Counted from the first letter of the stretch, positions 24,363 through 35,678 are shown. The stretch is DNA of 64,000 nt from Pegoplata infirma (GCA_963921195.1 OY992540.1:73335337-73399336); one strand, 5' to 3'. The notes: generated by a model from the sequence alone, not told the origin. Numbers and translations are program-made.

Positions 24363-25052
24363 TAGAATTTTCAGAAAGTACTTGTTCCAGAATTTTTTAT
24401 TTCACTAAAGGATCCTACATTACAAATTCCAAGTTTGAATGACCATTATTTTAGTAAATAAAAAAAAGTACCAAAAGTACACTTTTTTTACCCATTTTAC
24501 CCCCGTAGAATCTTCATTGGCAAAAACCCAGCCGTAGTGAGTCTTTTTTCCGGGAAGTGAACCGAAATTGCAAATTTCAAGTTTCTAGTACCATTATTTC
24601 AAGAGATATAAAAAGTACCAAAAGTACAGTTTTTTACCCCCTTAGAATCAACACTGGCAAAAATCCAGCCTTAGTGGATCTATATTCCGGGAGGTGAACA
24701 TACAGTCCAAATTTCAAGTCTCTATGACCATTATTTCAGGAGATATAAAAAGTACCAAAAGTACAGATTTTTACCCTTTTGACCCCCTTAGAACCAACGT
24801 TGGCAAAAATCCAGCCTTACAGGATCTGGATTCCATAATGTAAACATACAGTCCAAATTTCAAGTCTCTATGACCATTATTTCAGGAGATATAAAAAGTA
24901 CCAAAAGTACAGTTTTTTACCCTTTTTACCCCCTTAGAATCAACACTGGCAAAAATCCAGCCTTAGGGGATCTATATTCCGGGAGGTGAACATACAGTCC
25001 AAATTTCAAGTCTCTACGACCATTATTTCCGGAGATATAAAAAGTACCAAAA

Positions 25053-25418
25053 CCCTAGTAAAAATATTATGCTAATTTTACCAAATAGATCTAATTTGAT
25101 CCGTAAAATGGTTGTATCAAATAATATCTAATTGTATTACTTTAGATCAAAAAATATAAAAATTGATACAATTTGATCCTGAATTTGGTCAAATCTAATT
25201 AGATCAAATTGATCTTTTAATATCTATTTTTATATAATTTGATGAGCAAAACCAAAATACGAATCTAATCATATATGGAGCAATATCTAACCCTATAAAG
25301 TGGATCAACCGTATCAAAGTGATAGATAAAATTTTATATAAATTTATACGGAAGCATATTAACTCATATAAGATTGTATCAAATTATATATGATTAGACC
25401 AGAAAATTTTTACTCGGG
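25053..25418. mobile_element. MITE with gatctaatt words in the Helitron array
   Basis: The inverted ends CCCTAGTAAAAAT and ATTTTTACTCGGG interrupt a unit that elsewhere reads gtaccaaaagtacag. Comparison with those intact units gives a 2-bp duplication, aa (25051-25052, 25419-25420). The interior consists of aatttgatc/gatctaattagatc words. Confidence 0.8.
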
Positions 25419-25618
25419 AAGTACAGTTTTTTCCCTTTTTACCCCCTTATAATCAACATTGGCAAAAATCCAGCCTTAGTGGATCTATATTCCGGGAGAT
25501 GAACCTACAGTCCAAATTTCAAGTCCCTAGCTTCAGCGGTTTGTGCTGGGCGATGATGAATCAGTCAATAAGTCAGTCAATCAGTCAGTCAGTCACGTTA
25601 CTCTTTTATATATATAGA

Positions 25619-25845
25619 TTTATAGTTTCTACAGAATAAATTTTGACAGTTTCCAACACTACAATTCTATTTCTAGCAATCTCAACCTCACTTCATACTT
25701 TCTTTGTTGTTTGACCGATTTTAATGAGTATCGGTTGAAATTTTTATATAGGATCTGAGTCTCAAAATCGTCCGTCCATTAAAATCAGATTTGATTTGAA
25801 AGATACCAACGTTTTTATACATTTTTTTTAAATTCTAATTTTTCC
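25619..25845 (-). repeat. Dispersed repeat P, right flank of Helitron 2
   Basis: Continues the P copy split by the Helitron (tttatagtttctacagaat). It ends in AT-rich sequence. Confidence 0.6.
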
Positions 25846-26825
25846 CGATATAAAACTTCTTAGATATTGAATTTTAACATCCAACAAATCAGAATGAAAG
25901 TACATAGAAAAAATTAAAAAAAATATTTGAGTAAATTTTTAATACTATTGAGTAAAAACGATTTAACAGTATTGAGTAAATTTTTAATAAAAATGTATTA
26001 CATGTTCGAAAAAAAAAAATTTGAGTAAATTTTTAATTCACACAATTAAAAATTTATTCAAAACTTATCTATTTATTTTTTTAAAAAGTTTAATAAAATT
26101 TAAATTTTTTTACCAAAAAAAAAAACAAAAAACTTGTTTTTTCAAACTTTACCAAACATATTTATGTCTCAAAAACATATACAAAATTTATAAAGACGAT
26201 TACAAACTTTCATATACATACACAAAAAACTATAAACTAAACGAGAATTCAAAAAACCAAGAGAGTTTAAAAAAATTAAAAAAAACTATTAAATTTTTAT
26301 TAAATTATTTACTTAAATTGTTTTTAAAATTTTTAAGTAAATTTTTAATTGCGTCAATAAAAAAATTACTCAATTTTTGTTTTTAAATTTAAACAAGTGA
26401 TTACTTAAATTTGTTTCCTCCATATTTTTTTCTGTATCTGGCCAGAAAGTGTCGGACAAATGACAAATGAAGTGTTCGATAGTTTCCAACAAAAAAAAAA
26501 AAATCAACTACTCCTGTCGTCAGGCGCAGTCAGAGTGCAACTGAGGCTCCTTACAGGGATGGAGGTTTATTTGTAAGAACCGCAACATCTTGTTAATTTT
26601 CAAACATCCTTTCCACCACCGTGTTATTGTCTTCATCCTCCGTGTTATCATAGAGGTCGCATTCGTCTCCATGTTCAGTTTCAAATAAGCCAGATGTAAG
26701 TTCCATCTGTTCTGAATCGGAGGCAACAAATATCTCCGCATTCTTTACTGCATGGGATTCGACTTCGGTGGTCGGTCTCACATTTTACCCTTCTAAGAGT
26801 CACCATGCGAGTCAATAATTCGTTT
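25846..26825 (-). pseudogene. Internally deleted LOA-type LINE with nested MITE
   Basis: On the minus strand, 26781-26593 is an acidic open frame (ESHAVKNAEIFVASDSEQ...), probably the C-terminus of ORF1. It overlaps a second frame at 26610-26520 starting MLRFLQINLHPCK, which resembles the N-terminus of LINE endonucleases. The sequence then jumps to the C-terminal zinc region (gaagtgttcgatagtttcc, also at 54770-54790), so most of ORF2 is deleted. The segment 25850-25902 matches 54658-54710, showing that the LINE continues beyond the MITE at 25903-26434. Confidence 0.6.
25903..26434. mobile_element. MITE family F, copy 2
   Basis: The ends CATAGAAAAAATTAA and TATTTTTTTCTG are flanked by TA on both sides (25901-25902, 26435-26436). 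It is inverted relative to 15313-15911 and filled with the same ttgagtaaattt words. It is inserted in a LINE remnant. The long open frame at 26021-26386 is a by-product of the AT-rich words. Confidence 0.8.
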
Positions 26826-26827
26826 AG

Positions 26828-26878
26828 CTACAAACATCAGCACAAGCCCATTTGCCTTGTACCACAGAGTGGTGTAGG
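26828..26878 (-). repeat. mini-me type II end, split by a hAT element
   Basis: acaaacatcagcacaagccc through to accacagagtggtgtagg is the inverted start of the type II repeat. It resumes after the hAT element with gtataatt at 28731. Confidence 0.7.
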
Positions 26879-27017
26879 TAGGGTTGCCAGATACTAGAAG
26901 TCAAATAACTGGATAATGGAAAATTTTCAGCTGGATTTTGAAAAAGTAACTGGACCCAAACATATTTTTTTTTTTTAATAATTTGAAAAAAAAAAAAAAT
27001 TAACCGATTTTCATATG

Positions 27018-28098
27018 CACTCAAAAAAAAAGTGAACTAAAATCTTTGAAAATTAACTCAATTTTGAGAAAAAGAGGGAATGATTTGGCTCCAAAGATTT
27101 TTTTTCTTGGTTTTAGTTCATAATTTTCCCAAAAATAAGGAAAACAAATTTACTTAATTTTGAGCCAATTTTAACTAGAAAATGGGAAAAATTATACTTC
27201 ACATTTTAGAAATAGATTGGGTCTAGACCCTGGACCCATGGGTTCGGACCCCATTTAACTCGAGACCCCGTTGGGCCATTTAAGGGTCCCCATAGATTTT
27301 GAACCAAAACTTGTGTCCGTTTCGCTCTAACTTGCTTAGTTTTTGAGATACGGTAATAAGGGGCCTGATAGGGTCTTGAGAATCTTAAAAACCGGATAAC
27401 TCAAAAACTATTAATCGGAGGGCTTTCGGGTACCTTGCGGAAGTGTTCTACGAGTCAAGAGCTACAAAAATGCCGTTGGACTTCTTCTCGTGTTGGCAGT
27501 ATTTACAGAGATATGTGCATATATAAAATCTCGGGAATTTCAAATTTTAGATCTAAAATGAGGGTCTTGAGACCCCGACAGATATGCAGAGCTAGGCTAT
27601 TCCATATTTTTCTTTGTAGTCTTTCTTTTGAAAATTTCATCCGTTTCGCTCTATCGCGCTTAGTTTTCGAGATATCGCCATTTTGAATTTTTAACTAAAT
27701 TCTAAGAAGTTATTTACTAAATTCTCTGAAGTCATTAACTAAATTCTAAGAAGTACACTTCCTCAATTCAAAGAAGAGGAATACGATGATGTTTTTTTTA
27801 GTAAATTTTAACTAAAATTGAACTAAATTGTTTTTTAAGAAATATGTCTTAAAAATAAAGATACGATTCTTAGATTTGTGGAAAATTTCTTTGGCAGTAA
27901 GAATTGTTTTCCTAATATTAAAAAAATACATTTAAAGAAAACTATGAACTAATTATAAGTAAATGAACTAAAATTTTTTCCTCATAGTTAAGAAAATTTC
28001 TCATTTTTAAGTTAAATTTAACTAAATTTTAGGAAAATTCATGATAAATTTTTAAAGACATTTTTTCCTTAATTTTAGTTATGTCTTTTTTTTCAGTG
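27018..28098. mobile_element. MITE family C, copy 1 (word actaaattttaag)
   Basis: The ends CACTCAAAAAAAAAGTG and TTTTTTTTCAGTG are flanked by TG rather than TA. The arms are built from taactaaattctaag/aagaaatt words. The core 27215-27680 is shared with family B although the arm words differ. Confidence 0.75.
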
Positions 28099-28121
28099 TG
28101 TAAGACACATATTTTTATTTT

Positions 28122-28284
28122 GGACTAAATGGTCGTCTCTATTTTCCACGGTAAAATGTGCCTTTTTAAGCATTTATATTACTTTTTCGTCATTGGCCTG
28201 AGGGTTGTTAGAGTATATTTTCCTTTTTAAATAACCCCACAAAACTAAGTCCAAAGTGGTCAAATCTGGAAATCTAGGAGGACA
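28122..28284 (-). pseudogene. mariner transposase fragment (minus)
   Basis: The minus-strand translation reads CPPRFPDLTTLDLVLWGYLK, matching the well-known mariner segment around the third catalytic aspartate (SPDLTPLDFFLWGYLK-like). It continues with RKIYSNNPQ, then a stop. It is a remnant only. Confidence 0.7.
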
Positions 28285-28353
28285 GTTAAAATTTCCGGGA
28301 CGTGCGAAGTAAAAACAAGCGACAACAACTGACCATCAATTGCAGATTTGACC

Positions 28354-28560
28354 CATCCAGACATATTTTTGTGGGGTTATTTTAAAAGCAAAATGTACGG
28401 CGAGAATCCTTAAATCATCGACAAGCTCAAGAAATACATTCGTGCCAAAATCAACGCTAGACTGGCCGAAATGCTCGAAAAAGTTGTAAAAAAATTTGTG
28501 AAAATGCAGCAAAAAGAGTACATTTTCCGTGTACAAATGAGGCATTTATGTTATATTTAA
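28354..28560 (+). pseudogene. mariner transposase C-terminal fragment (plus)
   Basis: The frame reads HPDIFLWGYFKSKMYGENP, stop, then IIDKLKKYIRAKINARLAEM and on to a stop at 28558. This corresponds to the C-terminal end of mariner-type transposases, starting at the same WGYLK segment as the minus-strand fragment beside it. One internal stop codon. Confidence 0.7.
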
Positions 28561-28730
28561 AAAAAGTCACAAAAAATTGTAAAAAATATTTAATAAAAAA
28601 AAAAAATTGTTAAAATAAAAGAAATCCTTTTTCAACTGGATAAATTATGTTTTAACTGGAAACTGGACTAGATCTCAAATAACTGGAAAATCCAGGCCAT
28701 TCCAGGCCGTCTGGAAACCCTAGGTGTAGG

Positions 28731-29221
28731 GTATAATTAAGTGTAATACAAGCTAGCATCAAATAATTTTAAGTATAATTTAAATAAAATGTTAACAAAT
28801 GTTAAAACAAAATTATTTAAATAGTATATCAAGTTGAATTTAACACGTTTTAACTTGAGGTTTTAAAGAAAACCATATTTTTTTTTTTTTTTTTTTTTTT
28901 AAAAAGAGAGGCAACACTCAGGAAATACTTCCTATATTTTAGTGTGTTGCTTTCTTTGGAAAGGGATAGTAGAGAGATGAAAGGCGGGGAAAGATGAAGG
29001 GCTTCAGACATGGCAACACTGTAATTGCGCGAGATGATAAGTCTTAGAACAGTTGTTGCTCGCCACTTGATGTAGAGTTGGCGAACTTATTGAAGCTTTT
29101 TGGTTCATAGCCCTGATTCATTATTTTACTTCGGTGGGGTTAATTGCTATGGGAACACCGAAGGCGGACGTTGCGATACGTATGAGGGATAGAAAAAACT
29201 CATACATATATTTTTTGATGT
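28731..29221. other. Intronic sequence, no gene
   Basis: AT-rich, with a T run at 28880-28901 and the short hairpin gcaacact...agtgtgttgc (28920-28960). GC content rises around 28960-29220 without a recognisable product. Confidence 0.4.
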
Positions 29222-29295
29222 TGCCGGCACCGGGGATCGAACCCGGGACCTTCTGTGTAATAGTCCAACGCGCTAACCATTACACCACAACGCCC
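29222..29295 (-). pseudogene. tRNA-like sequence (best A and B boxes in the window)
   Basis: The minus-strand 74-nt segment has D-stem GTGT/GCGC around AATGGTTA, a T stem-loop CCGGGTTCGATCCCCGG, and B box GGTTCGATCCC. The anticodon stem and most acceptor pairs do not form (GGGCGTT against TGCCGGC), so it is probably a tRNA-derived SINE head or pseudogene and not a working tRNA. Confidence 0.55.
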
Positions 29296-29330
29296 ACATG
29301 CCAAAATATTTTTACATGCAGATATAATTA

Positions 29331-29350
29331 CGCACACACACACACACACA
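29331..29350 (+). repeat. CA microsatellite
   Basis: About nine CA repeats. Short. Confidence 0.9.
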
Positions 29351-29451
29351 TGTAGAACTACAATACGCATACACAATTCTATTCAGTTATTTTGTAATCT
29401 GCTTGTTGAATCTTTGAAAAAAAAAAACATATACCGCCCGTACTGTTGGTA

Positions 29452-29855
29452 CACAGAAAATAAACTCCTCAAATTTAAATCAACAAACATCAATTGTAAA
29501 TCAACCAAGCATGATATCAACCAAACATTTAGTAAAAACGGTCGTCTGTTAGTACATAATACAAAACTTCTTGTTTTCAACAAACTCAGTAAGCAATTTT
29601 ATTTCAAAATTCTTTTTTCACGTCAACAAAAAGTGTTTGTGTTTGTTAAATTTCTTTGTTGAAAAAAATAAATTCATTTGTCAGATCAACAAATCGTGTT
29701 TGCTGAATTTCTTTAATAAAAAAAATTAAGATTTTTTTACTTTTGTCAGATCAACAAATTGTGTTTGTGTTTGTTGAATTTCTTTGTTGAAAAAATCAAA
29801 ATTCTTTTTTCAACACTCAAAATTTACAAACATTTGTTGGTATAACAATTTTCCG
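29452..29855. mobile_element. MITE (CACAG end, word caacaaattgtg)
   Basis: Starts CACAGAAAATAAACTCC after TA (29450-29451) and ends TTTTCCG before TA (29856-29857). The interior consists of tcaacaaa/tttgttgaatttcttt words. It is followed immediately by the MITE at 29860, the two TA sites forming TATA. Confidence 0.7.
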
Positions 29856-30429
29856 TATACACTCATAATAAAAACCTTGTAAAGTTACCAAAAAATCTCG
29901 TGATTTTACGAGGCTATTCTCGTAAAATAGGAGGTAGGTAAAATTCTCTTAAAATTACGAGGATTTCTTCGTAACTTTGAATGCGCCAAAAACTGGTAAA
30001 ATAACCAATTTTATTGGTAAAAATATGGTTTTAAAATTTGCAAAATAAAAAAAATGGTAAACTTACAAGAAAAAAAATGCCGCAGAGTTTTGTACTCCTG
30101 CCCAAAATTTTAATCATAATAATGTTTTATTTAATAAAAACTTTTTACGAATAACCCTCACATATTTGCAAAAAAATATGTAAGGGTTAAAAAAATATTC
30201 AGAAAAAAAATTACTCCAAGAAATTTCTCAAATTTATTCAAGATTTACAAAAAAAAAATGGAAAACTAAGAACAAATCAAGAAAATATCACAAAATTCAG
30301 AAAGAAAAACAACTAGAAAATTTAGAAAAATCTGAATATATAATATTTTTTTTTATTTATAATTAAATAAAAAAGTATAAAGAATTAGTGAAAACAAATT
30401 TTGCCAAAAACAAAAAGAAATATACAAGC

Positions 30430-31744
30430 AAAACTAAAGAGTATAAAAAATTCGGCACCAAAGAATATACCACTCTCACTTGTTTTATGTACATTTGATA
30501 AACAAATGGAAAATTTTCATGCGAAAAGCTTATACTTGGTGAAAAGGTAGTTTTGGTAAAAAAAATGATTTTTTTTTCAAGAAAAAAAATTATGTTAAAA
30601 AAAATTTAATGAACCCAAAATTTTTGGTGGAAAAAATTTTGATGGATAAAAGTTTTTGATGAATTTGATATTTGAATTGATGAAAAGAAAAATTTTTTGA
30701 AGTAAAAAAAAATTGATGAAAAAAAATATGAAAAAAAAAAAATTTGGTGAGAAAAAAATTGATAATAAAAAATTTGATGAAAAAAAATATGAAAAAAAAC
30801 AAGTGAGAGTGTTAAATTCGGCTGTGCCGAATCTTTTATACCCTCCAACACGTTTAAAAAAAAAAAAACAGGGGCGTCTTGTTTTTTCGTTTTGGGGGGG
30901 GGGGGGGGTTTACGTCGGTGGGAGGCAACCATCCTGGACCCAACTGCAAGACTTTGAACTTCTTTTGGCATAAAAATGTTTCATTTGCTAAGCAAAAGTA
31001 CAAAAAACCTATAAAAAATGGCTTTTTTTTAGAGGTTTGTTTAGTTCTTAAGAGGGGAACTTTTTTCCCCCTGATCTGATTTTGCCCATGTTCGAACTCA
31101 ACCAGCCCAATACCATAAGACATATTCGTGTCAAATTTTAGGAGTCTAGCTCTTTACTTTGGACTGTATCGTGTCTTCCACAGACGGACGGACGGACGGA
31201 CGGACAGACGGACATCGCTAGAATGTCTTAGAATGGATCACTGATCAATAATATATATACTTTATGGGGTCCTAGACTGATATTTCGATGCGTTACACAC
31301 GGAATGACAAAGTGAGTATACCCCCCATACTGTGGTTGGAGGGTATAAAAAAATTTATGCAAAAAAATAATTTGATGAAAAAAAAAATTGATGAAAAAAA
31401 ATGAATGAAAAAAAATTGATGAAAAAAAAAATGTGATGAAAAACAAAATTTGATGAAAAAAAATTCATAGAAGAAAAAAATTTGATAAAGAAAAAATTTT
31501 TTGTTGAAAAATAATTGTGTTACTTTTCATTAACCAGCTGGTGAAAAACGGTTTTATTCACCACGAGGTGAATTATTATCCAAGTTACACATCCAAGTTA
31601 TTAAAATTTTTTGGTTTTAAGAAAATGAAAATAGTAATTCTTGTTTTCTATCTCGTTAATTGTTAGCTTATATAGTCAAACTGAGGTGGCGTCCTGCATA
31701 TTTTTTTAAATTAGACACCAGCCTTAAAACATTATCATGTTAAA
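30430..31744 (+). repeat. Dispersed repeat X, copy 2, interrupted by a mini-me
   Basis: Head attcggcaccaaagaatat, end cagccttaaaacattatcat, with degenerate ttgatgaaaaaaaa arrays at 30600-30798 and 31360-31510. The mini-me 30799-31350 is inserted in the array. Confidence 0.7.
30799..31350 (+). repeat. mini-me repeat type I in repeat X
   Basis: Complete copy with a long G run (30894-30908), the (GACG)n tract at 31182-31200 and the ggagggtata tail. Confidence 0.85.
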
Positions 31745-32460
31745 ATGGTAAATATGTTTAAAAAAAAATGGTAAATTTACAAACCAAAATGGTAAATTTA
31801 CAATAAAAAAAGAATTTTTTGTTAAACAACATAAATCCCCGTAATAAAATCATTTTTGTAAAATAACTGGTTTTTTTTTTGTAAATTAACTAGAATCCTC
31901 GTAATGAATTTTTCAAAATTTTGACAACTTTTTTTTTTAAATATTTTTCAAAAAAAAAAAAAAATTTCAAAAAAAAAATTGTTTTTTTTTGTTAAACAAC
32001 AAAAATCCTCGTATAACATAATTTTTGTAAAATAACAGTTTTTTTTTGTAATTCATCTAGAATCCTCGTAATAAAGACTTTGTTGTAAAATTACAGATTT
32101 TTTTTTTTTGTTAAATAACGTTTCAAAATTGTAGAATGCAATTACGAAAATAAACTTGTAAAATTACCAATAAAACTGTAGTTATCGTTAGAGCAAAGTA
32201 CAAGATTTTTTGTTAAAAAACAAGAAAAATTGTTAAATATTGGTAGAACAGGATTACAGGGCATTTTACAAAGCGTTTTACCAGTTTATTTTTTTTTTTT
32301 TTTAGTGTAGGAGCACTTTCAGTGAAAAAATTAATTGTATTCACAAATATGGGGGGTCAATATAACAATTCGTTTTTTTCTGTGTATGTACAAGTAATAA
32401 TAACTTTTTTTTACACACATTGTACATTAAACTTACAGCATTATACATATTTATGTTTAT

Positions 32461-33784
32461 TAGAGGTGTCCTTAAAAACGAAAATCACCTTTTTATACCT
32501 GGTAGGGTCCTATATTGTTCTTTAGTATCTAAAAATGAGTGAGCCAAAATTTGGGGACAATCGGCTAAAAATAACTCGTGCCGAAAATGGATTGAAGTTT
32601 TGGGACATTCTTATAAGAACGAAAAACTCGTTTTTTCTAGTTTTTGGAAAAACATTGGTATTTAATATTTTTTGTTAAATTTTTTGTAAAATAATATGAA
32701 AATGGTACTAAATTACCTTTTCAAAACGACTAATAAAATTAAAATCAGATGAAAAATAAGCATTTTACGAATACATGCCCCAGACCATTGTATGGTTTTT
32801 AGAGCCAGAATTTCAAAATTTTCAAAATTTTTAGGCAAAAAAATAGTAAAAATTTAATTTTACTTTATGATCAAATTGAAAACATGTTTAAGATTAAAAA
32901 TAGCGGATATGGTAGTCAAGCTTTTTTTTTATTTGGCGCGGGTAGTGATAAAATTTCCGCGGATTCCAAATAAAATGCGTTTTTCTACAATAATTAAGCA
33001 AATTTTTGAAAATTTGTGCTCTATTGTGCGGATCGAAGTGTAAAACGTAAATTCTGTAACTTTTGAGAAATCGGATATATGCAGATATTTTGTATTATAG
33101 AAATGTATAACGTCTCAAATTTGTCATTTCACCTCGACGAAAAGGGGTTAAAGATGCCCGAATTCTCAAAAAATTTACAGAATTTATGTATTTCACTTCG
33201 TATAATACAATACAGAAAATTGTTTCCCATATTTGCTAAATTATTTTAGAAAAACTCATTTTCTTTGGAATCCGCGGAAATTATATCACTACCCACGCCA
33301 AATGAAAAAAAAGTTAGACTACCATATCTGTTAGTTTTTATCTATAACATGTATTTAATATAATTATAAAGTAAAATTTAATTTTTTTTATTTTTTTGCC
33401 TAAAAATTTTGAAAATTTTCAAATTTTGGCTTTAAAAACCATGCAATGGTCTGGGCATGTATGCGTAAAATGCTTATTTTTCATCAGATTTGAATTTCTT
33501 TAAGCTTTTTGGAAAGGTAATTTATTACCATTTTCATATTACTTAACAAAAAAATTAACAAAAAATATCATATACCAATATTTTTCAAAAAACTAGAAAA
33601 AACGTGTTTTTTCATCAGATAAGAGTGTCCCAAAATTTCAATCCTTTTTCGGCACGAGTTATTTTTATCCGATTGTCTCCAAATTTTGGCTCACTCATTT
33701 TTAGATACAAAACTACAATTTAGGACCCTACCACGTATTAAAAAGTGATTTTGAAAAATTACCTTAGTCGTTAGGACACCTTTA
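32461..33784. mobile_element. hAT-like 1.3-kb foldback element, almost entirely a hairpin
   Basis: The ends TAGAGGTGTCCT and AGGACACCTTTA are flanked by the perfect 8-bp duplication atgtttat (32453-32460, 33785-33792). The two halves are near-complementary throughout: gtgagccaaaatttgg (32541) pairs with ccaaattttggctcac (33680), and tttccgcggattcc (32955) with ggaatccgcggaaa (33270). The centre is near 33120. No protein is encoded. It lies in the large LRR-gene intron near the exon at 33922-34184. Confidence 0.9.
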
Positions 33785-33921
33785 ATGTTTATATTATACA
33801 TTTATACAACACCTCCATGTAAATATAAATATGTATGTAAATATTTTATTCCTTATGTTCATACTTGTTCATACTTGTTCATATTCTATATATATTTTAC
33901 ATTATATTTTATAGTACATAC

Positions 33922-34184
33922 CTGTGTTAATTTACCATTAACGATGCTTAACGATTCCAATGATGCACGTACATTTTTGAGACTATTATCTTTCAATGTT
34001 TCCAAATGTGAATGGGAGAATTGCAAATGTCTTATATTGACACCCGGTTGAAAGACATCCTGTGAAAGGGACGTGACCGAACGATCGAAATCATAAATAG
34101 ATAACGAATGTATTGGTGATGATATACGTTCCAATGTGGTACGCAATGATATTGCTGTTGTGCCAGGACATTCAAGAAATAAAC
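33922..34184 (-). CDS. LRR gene, internal exon (leucine-rich repeats)
   Basis: This exon continues the protein of 62711-64000. It has a strong acceptor (ttctttaaag, minus strand) and an excellent donor (cag|gtatgt). The split codon G|GT joins in phase, giving CYKFEDGLFLECPGTT across the junction, a natural cysteine-flanked N-terminal LRR cap. The exon then encodes 87 codons with LRR-like periodicity (IHSLSIYDFDRSVTSL, IRHLQFSHSHLETLKDNSL, LESLSIVNGKLTQ). It ends in phase 0, so the protein continues in exons outside the window or unrecognised. Such proteins are usually extracellular or membrane-anchored adhesion or receptor molecules. I do not assign an orthologue. Base composition is clearly less AT-rich than the surroundings. 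Confidence 0.88.
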
Positions 34185-34449
34185 CTTTAAAGAAAATGAT
34201 AAATAATGTTAATGTTAATTTTAATTTTTAACCTAATAAACTTTTTTAAAATTCAAGTGTAATTCAAGTATAAATCAATTTTTCGTAATCGAGTTAATAG
34301 GACCAGGTTTACAAAAGTTCCCCATTAAAGAATTAAATCGACCCCCGAAAAACCCTATTTGCATTCCCACCAACTACAGTAGCTTTATCATTCCAAGTTT
34401 AATGCAGGGAAATATCGGTCTAGAAACCCCCCGGTTATATCGATACCTA
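34185..34449. other. Intron start (acceptor side) with mini-me remnant
   Basis: Between the LRR exon and the next transposon. Words such as aatatcggtctagaaacccc and aaaagttccccattaaagaa are a degenerate mini-me. Confidence 0.45.
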
Positions 34450-35678
34450 CAATTAAAAAAAACAAGTGAGAGTGTTACATTCGGCTGTGCCGAATCTTTT
34501 ATACCCTCCAAAATGTAAAAAAAAAAACAATCCAGGGGTGTTTTTTTTTGGGGGGGGGGGGCTGGTGGGGAACGTTAGGGGGCACCTTCCTCTTGTGATT
34601 TTGAACTTCTTCTGAGATAAGAATGTTGCATTTGCTTAGCAAAAGTACAAAAAACCCTGCAAAAGATGCGATTTTTCTTGGGTTGGTTTAGTTAGGGGAA
34701 CTTTTTTCCCCTTTGTCCGATTTTTCCCATTTCCGAACTTAACCTGCCTAGGAATATAAGACATATTCGTGCCAAACTTCGGAAGTCTAGCTCTTTTATT
34801 TTGGACTGTATCGTGTCTTCTACAGACGGACAGACGGACGGACGGACGGACGGACGGACATCGCTAGAATGTCTTATAATCGATCACTGATCAATAATAT
34901 ATATACTTTATGGGGTCCTAGATCGATATTTCGATGCGTTACACACGGAATGACAAAGTGAGTATACCCCCATACTGTGGTTGGAGGGTATAAAAAGCTA
35001 GTAAAACGCCTGGAAAATGCCTTGTAATCCCGTTCTCCCAATATTTAACAATTTTTCTTGTTTTTAAACAAAAAATCTTGTACTTTGCCCAAACGATAAC
35101 TACAGTTTATTGGTAATTTTACAAATTTATTTTCGTAATTGTATTCTACCATTTTGAAAGGTTATTTTACAAAAAAAAAAATAGTTTTACAACAAAGATT
35201 TAATAACGAGGATTCTAGTTGATTTACAAAAAAAAAAACAATTTTTTTTTTTGTAAATTTTTTATTTTTTTTTAAAAATTTCCAAGCCCTTTTTTTATTG
35301 AAAAATATTTAAAAAAAAAAGTTGACAAAATTTTGAAAAATTTATTACGAGGATTCTAGTTAGTTTACAAAAAAAAACAGTTAATTTACAAAAAATGGTT
35401 TTATTACGAGGATTTATGTTGTTTAACAAAACTTTTTTTTTTTTTTGTAAATTTACCATTTTAGTTTGTAAATTTAACATTTTTTTAACCATATTTACCA
35501 TTTTTTCTTGTAAGTTTACCATTTTTTTATTTTTCCGGGTTTAAAACTATATTTTTACCAAATAGAATTGCTTATTTTACCAATTTTTGGCGCATTCAAA
35601 ATTACGAGGAAATTCTCGTAAATTTACGATAATTTTACCTACCTCCTATTGTAACTTTACAAGGTTTTTTTTTTAGTG
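34450..35678. mobile_element. MITE family A, copy 2, with mini-me nested at its left end
   Basis: The right end TTTTAGTG is followed by TA (35679-35680). The left end is a degenerate CAATTAAAAAAAA after TA (34448-34449). The family body (tagtaaaacgcctggaaaat onward) begins right after the mini-me 34463-34995. Confidence 0.65.
34463..34995 (+). repeat. mini-me repeat type I
   Basis: Complete copy, (GACG)n at 34828-34858, G run at 34549-34560. It interrupts the A-rich left end of a family A MITE. Confidence 0.85.

Larger units (their letters stand above)
21540..25618 (-). mobile_element. Helitron-like non-autonomous element 2, with nested insertions
   Basis: On the minus strand it starts TCTATATATATAAAAGAGTA at 25618 and ends in the hairpin CCGGTAGCGAAGTACCGG, then CTAG at 21540. 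It is flanked by A and T. Repeat P on both sides joins to gtgaata|tttata, matching the empty copy at 18112/18113, so insertion without duplication is shown directly. The body is made of diverged roughly 140-bp units containing aaaaatccagcctta and ataaaaagtaccaaaagtac (clearest 24480-25540). Nested inside are a mini-me, two MITEs and a minisatellite. No Rep/helicase is present. Confidence 0.85.
26879..28722. mobile_element. hAT-like element carrying a MITE and mariner remnants
   Basis: The inverted ends TAGGGTTGCCAGA (26879) and TCTGGAAACCCTA (to 28722) are flanked by the perfect 8-bp duplication ggtgtagg (26871-26878, 28723-28730). The subterminal regions repeat aactggataa/aactggaaa words. 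Inside lie a family C MITE and two mariner transposase fragments in opposite orientations. No hAT transposase remains. Confidence 0.9.
29860..32307. mobile_element. MITE family A, copy 1, split by repeat X and a mini-me
   Basis: Starts CACTCATAATAAAAACC after TA and ends TTTAGTG before TA (32308-32309). The family word is aattttacgag/ctcgtaaaat, with gtaaatttacc near the centre. The family sequence stops near 30080 and resumes at 31741. Between them are an unassigned AT-rich segment (30080-30429), repeat X and mini-me 30799-31350. Confidence 0.75.

Noticed and set aside
26021..26386. 121-codon lysine/leucine-rich frame
   Set aside because: It lies wholly inside the word array of a family F MITE.
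29222..29295. Functional tRNA gene
   Set aside because: The T arm and boxes are good, but acceptor and anticodon stems do not pair; kept only as a tRNA-like pseudogene.
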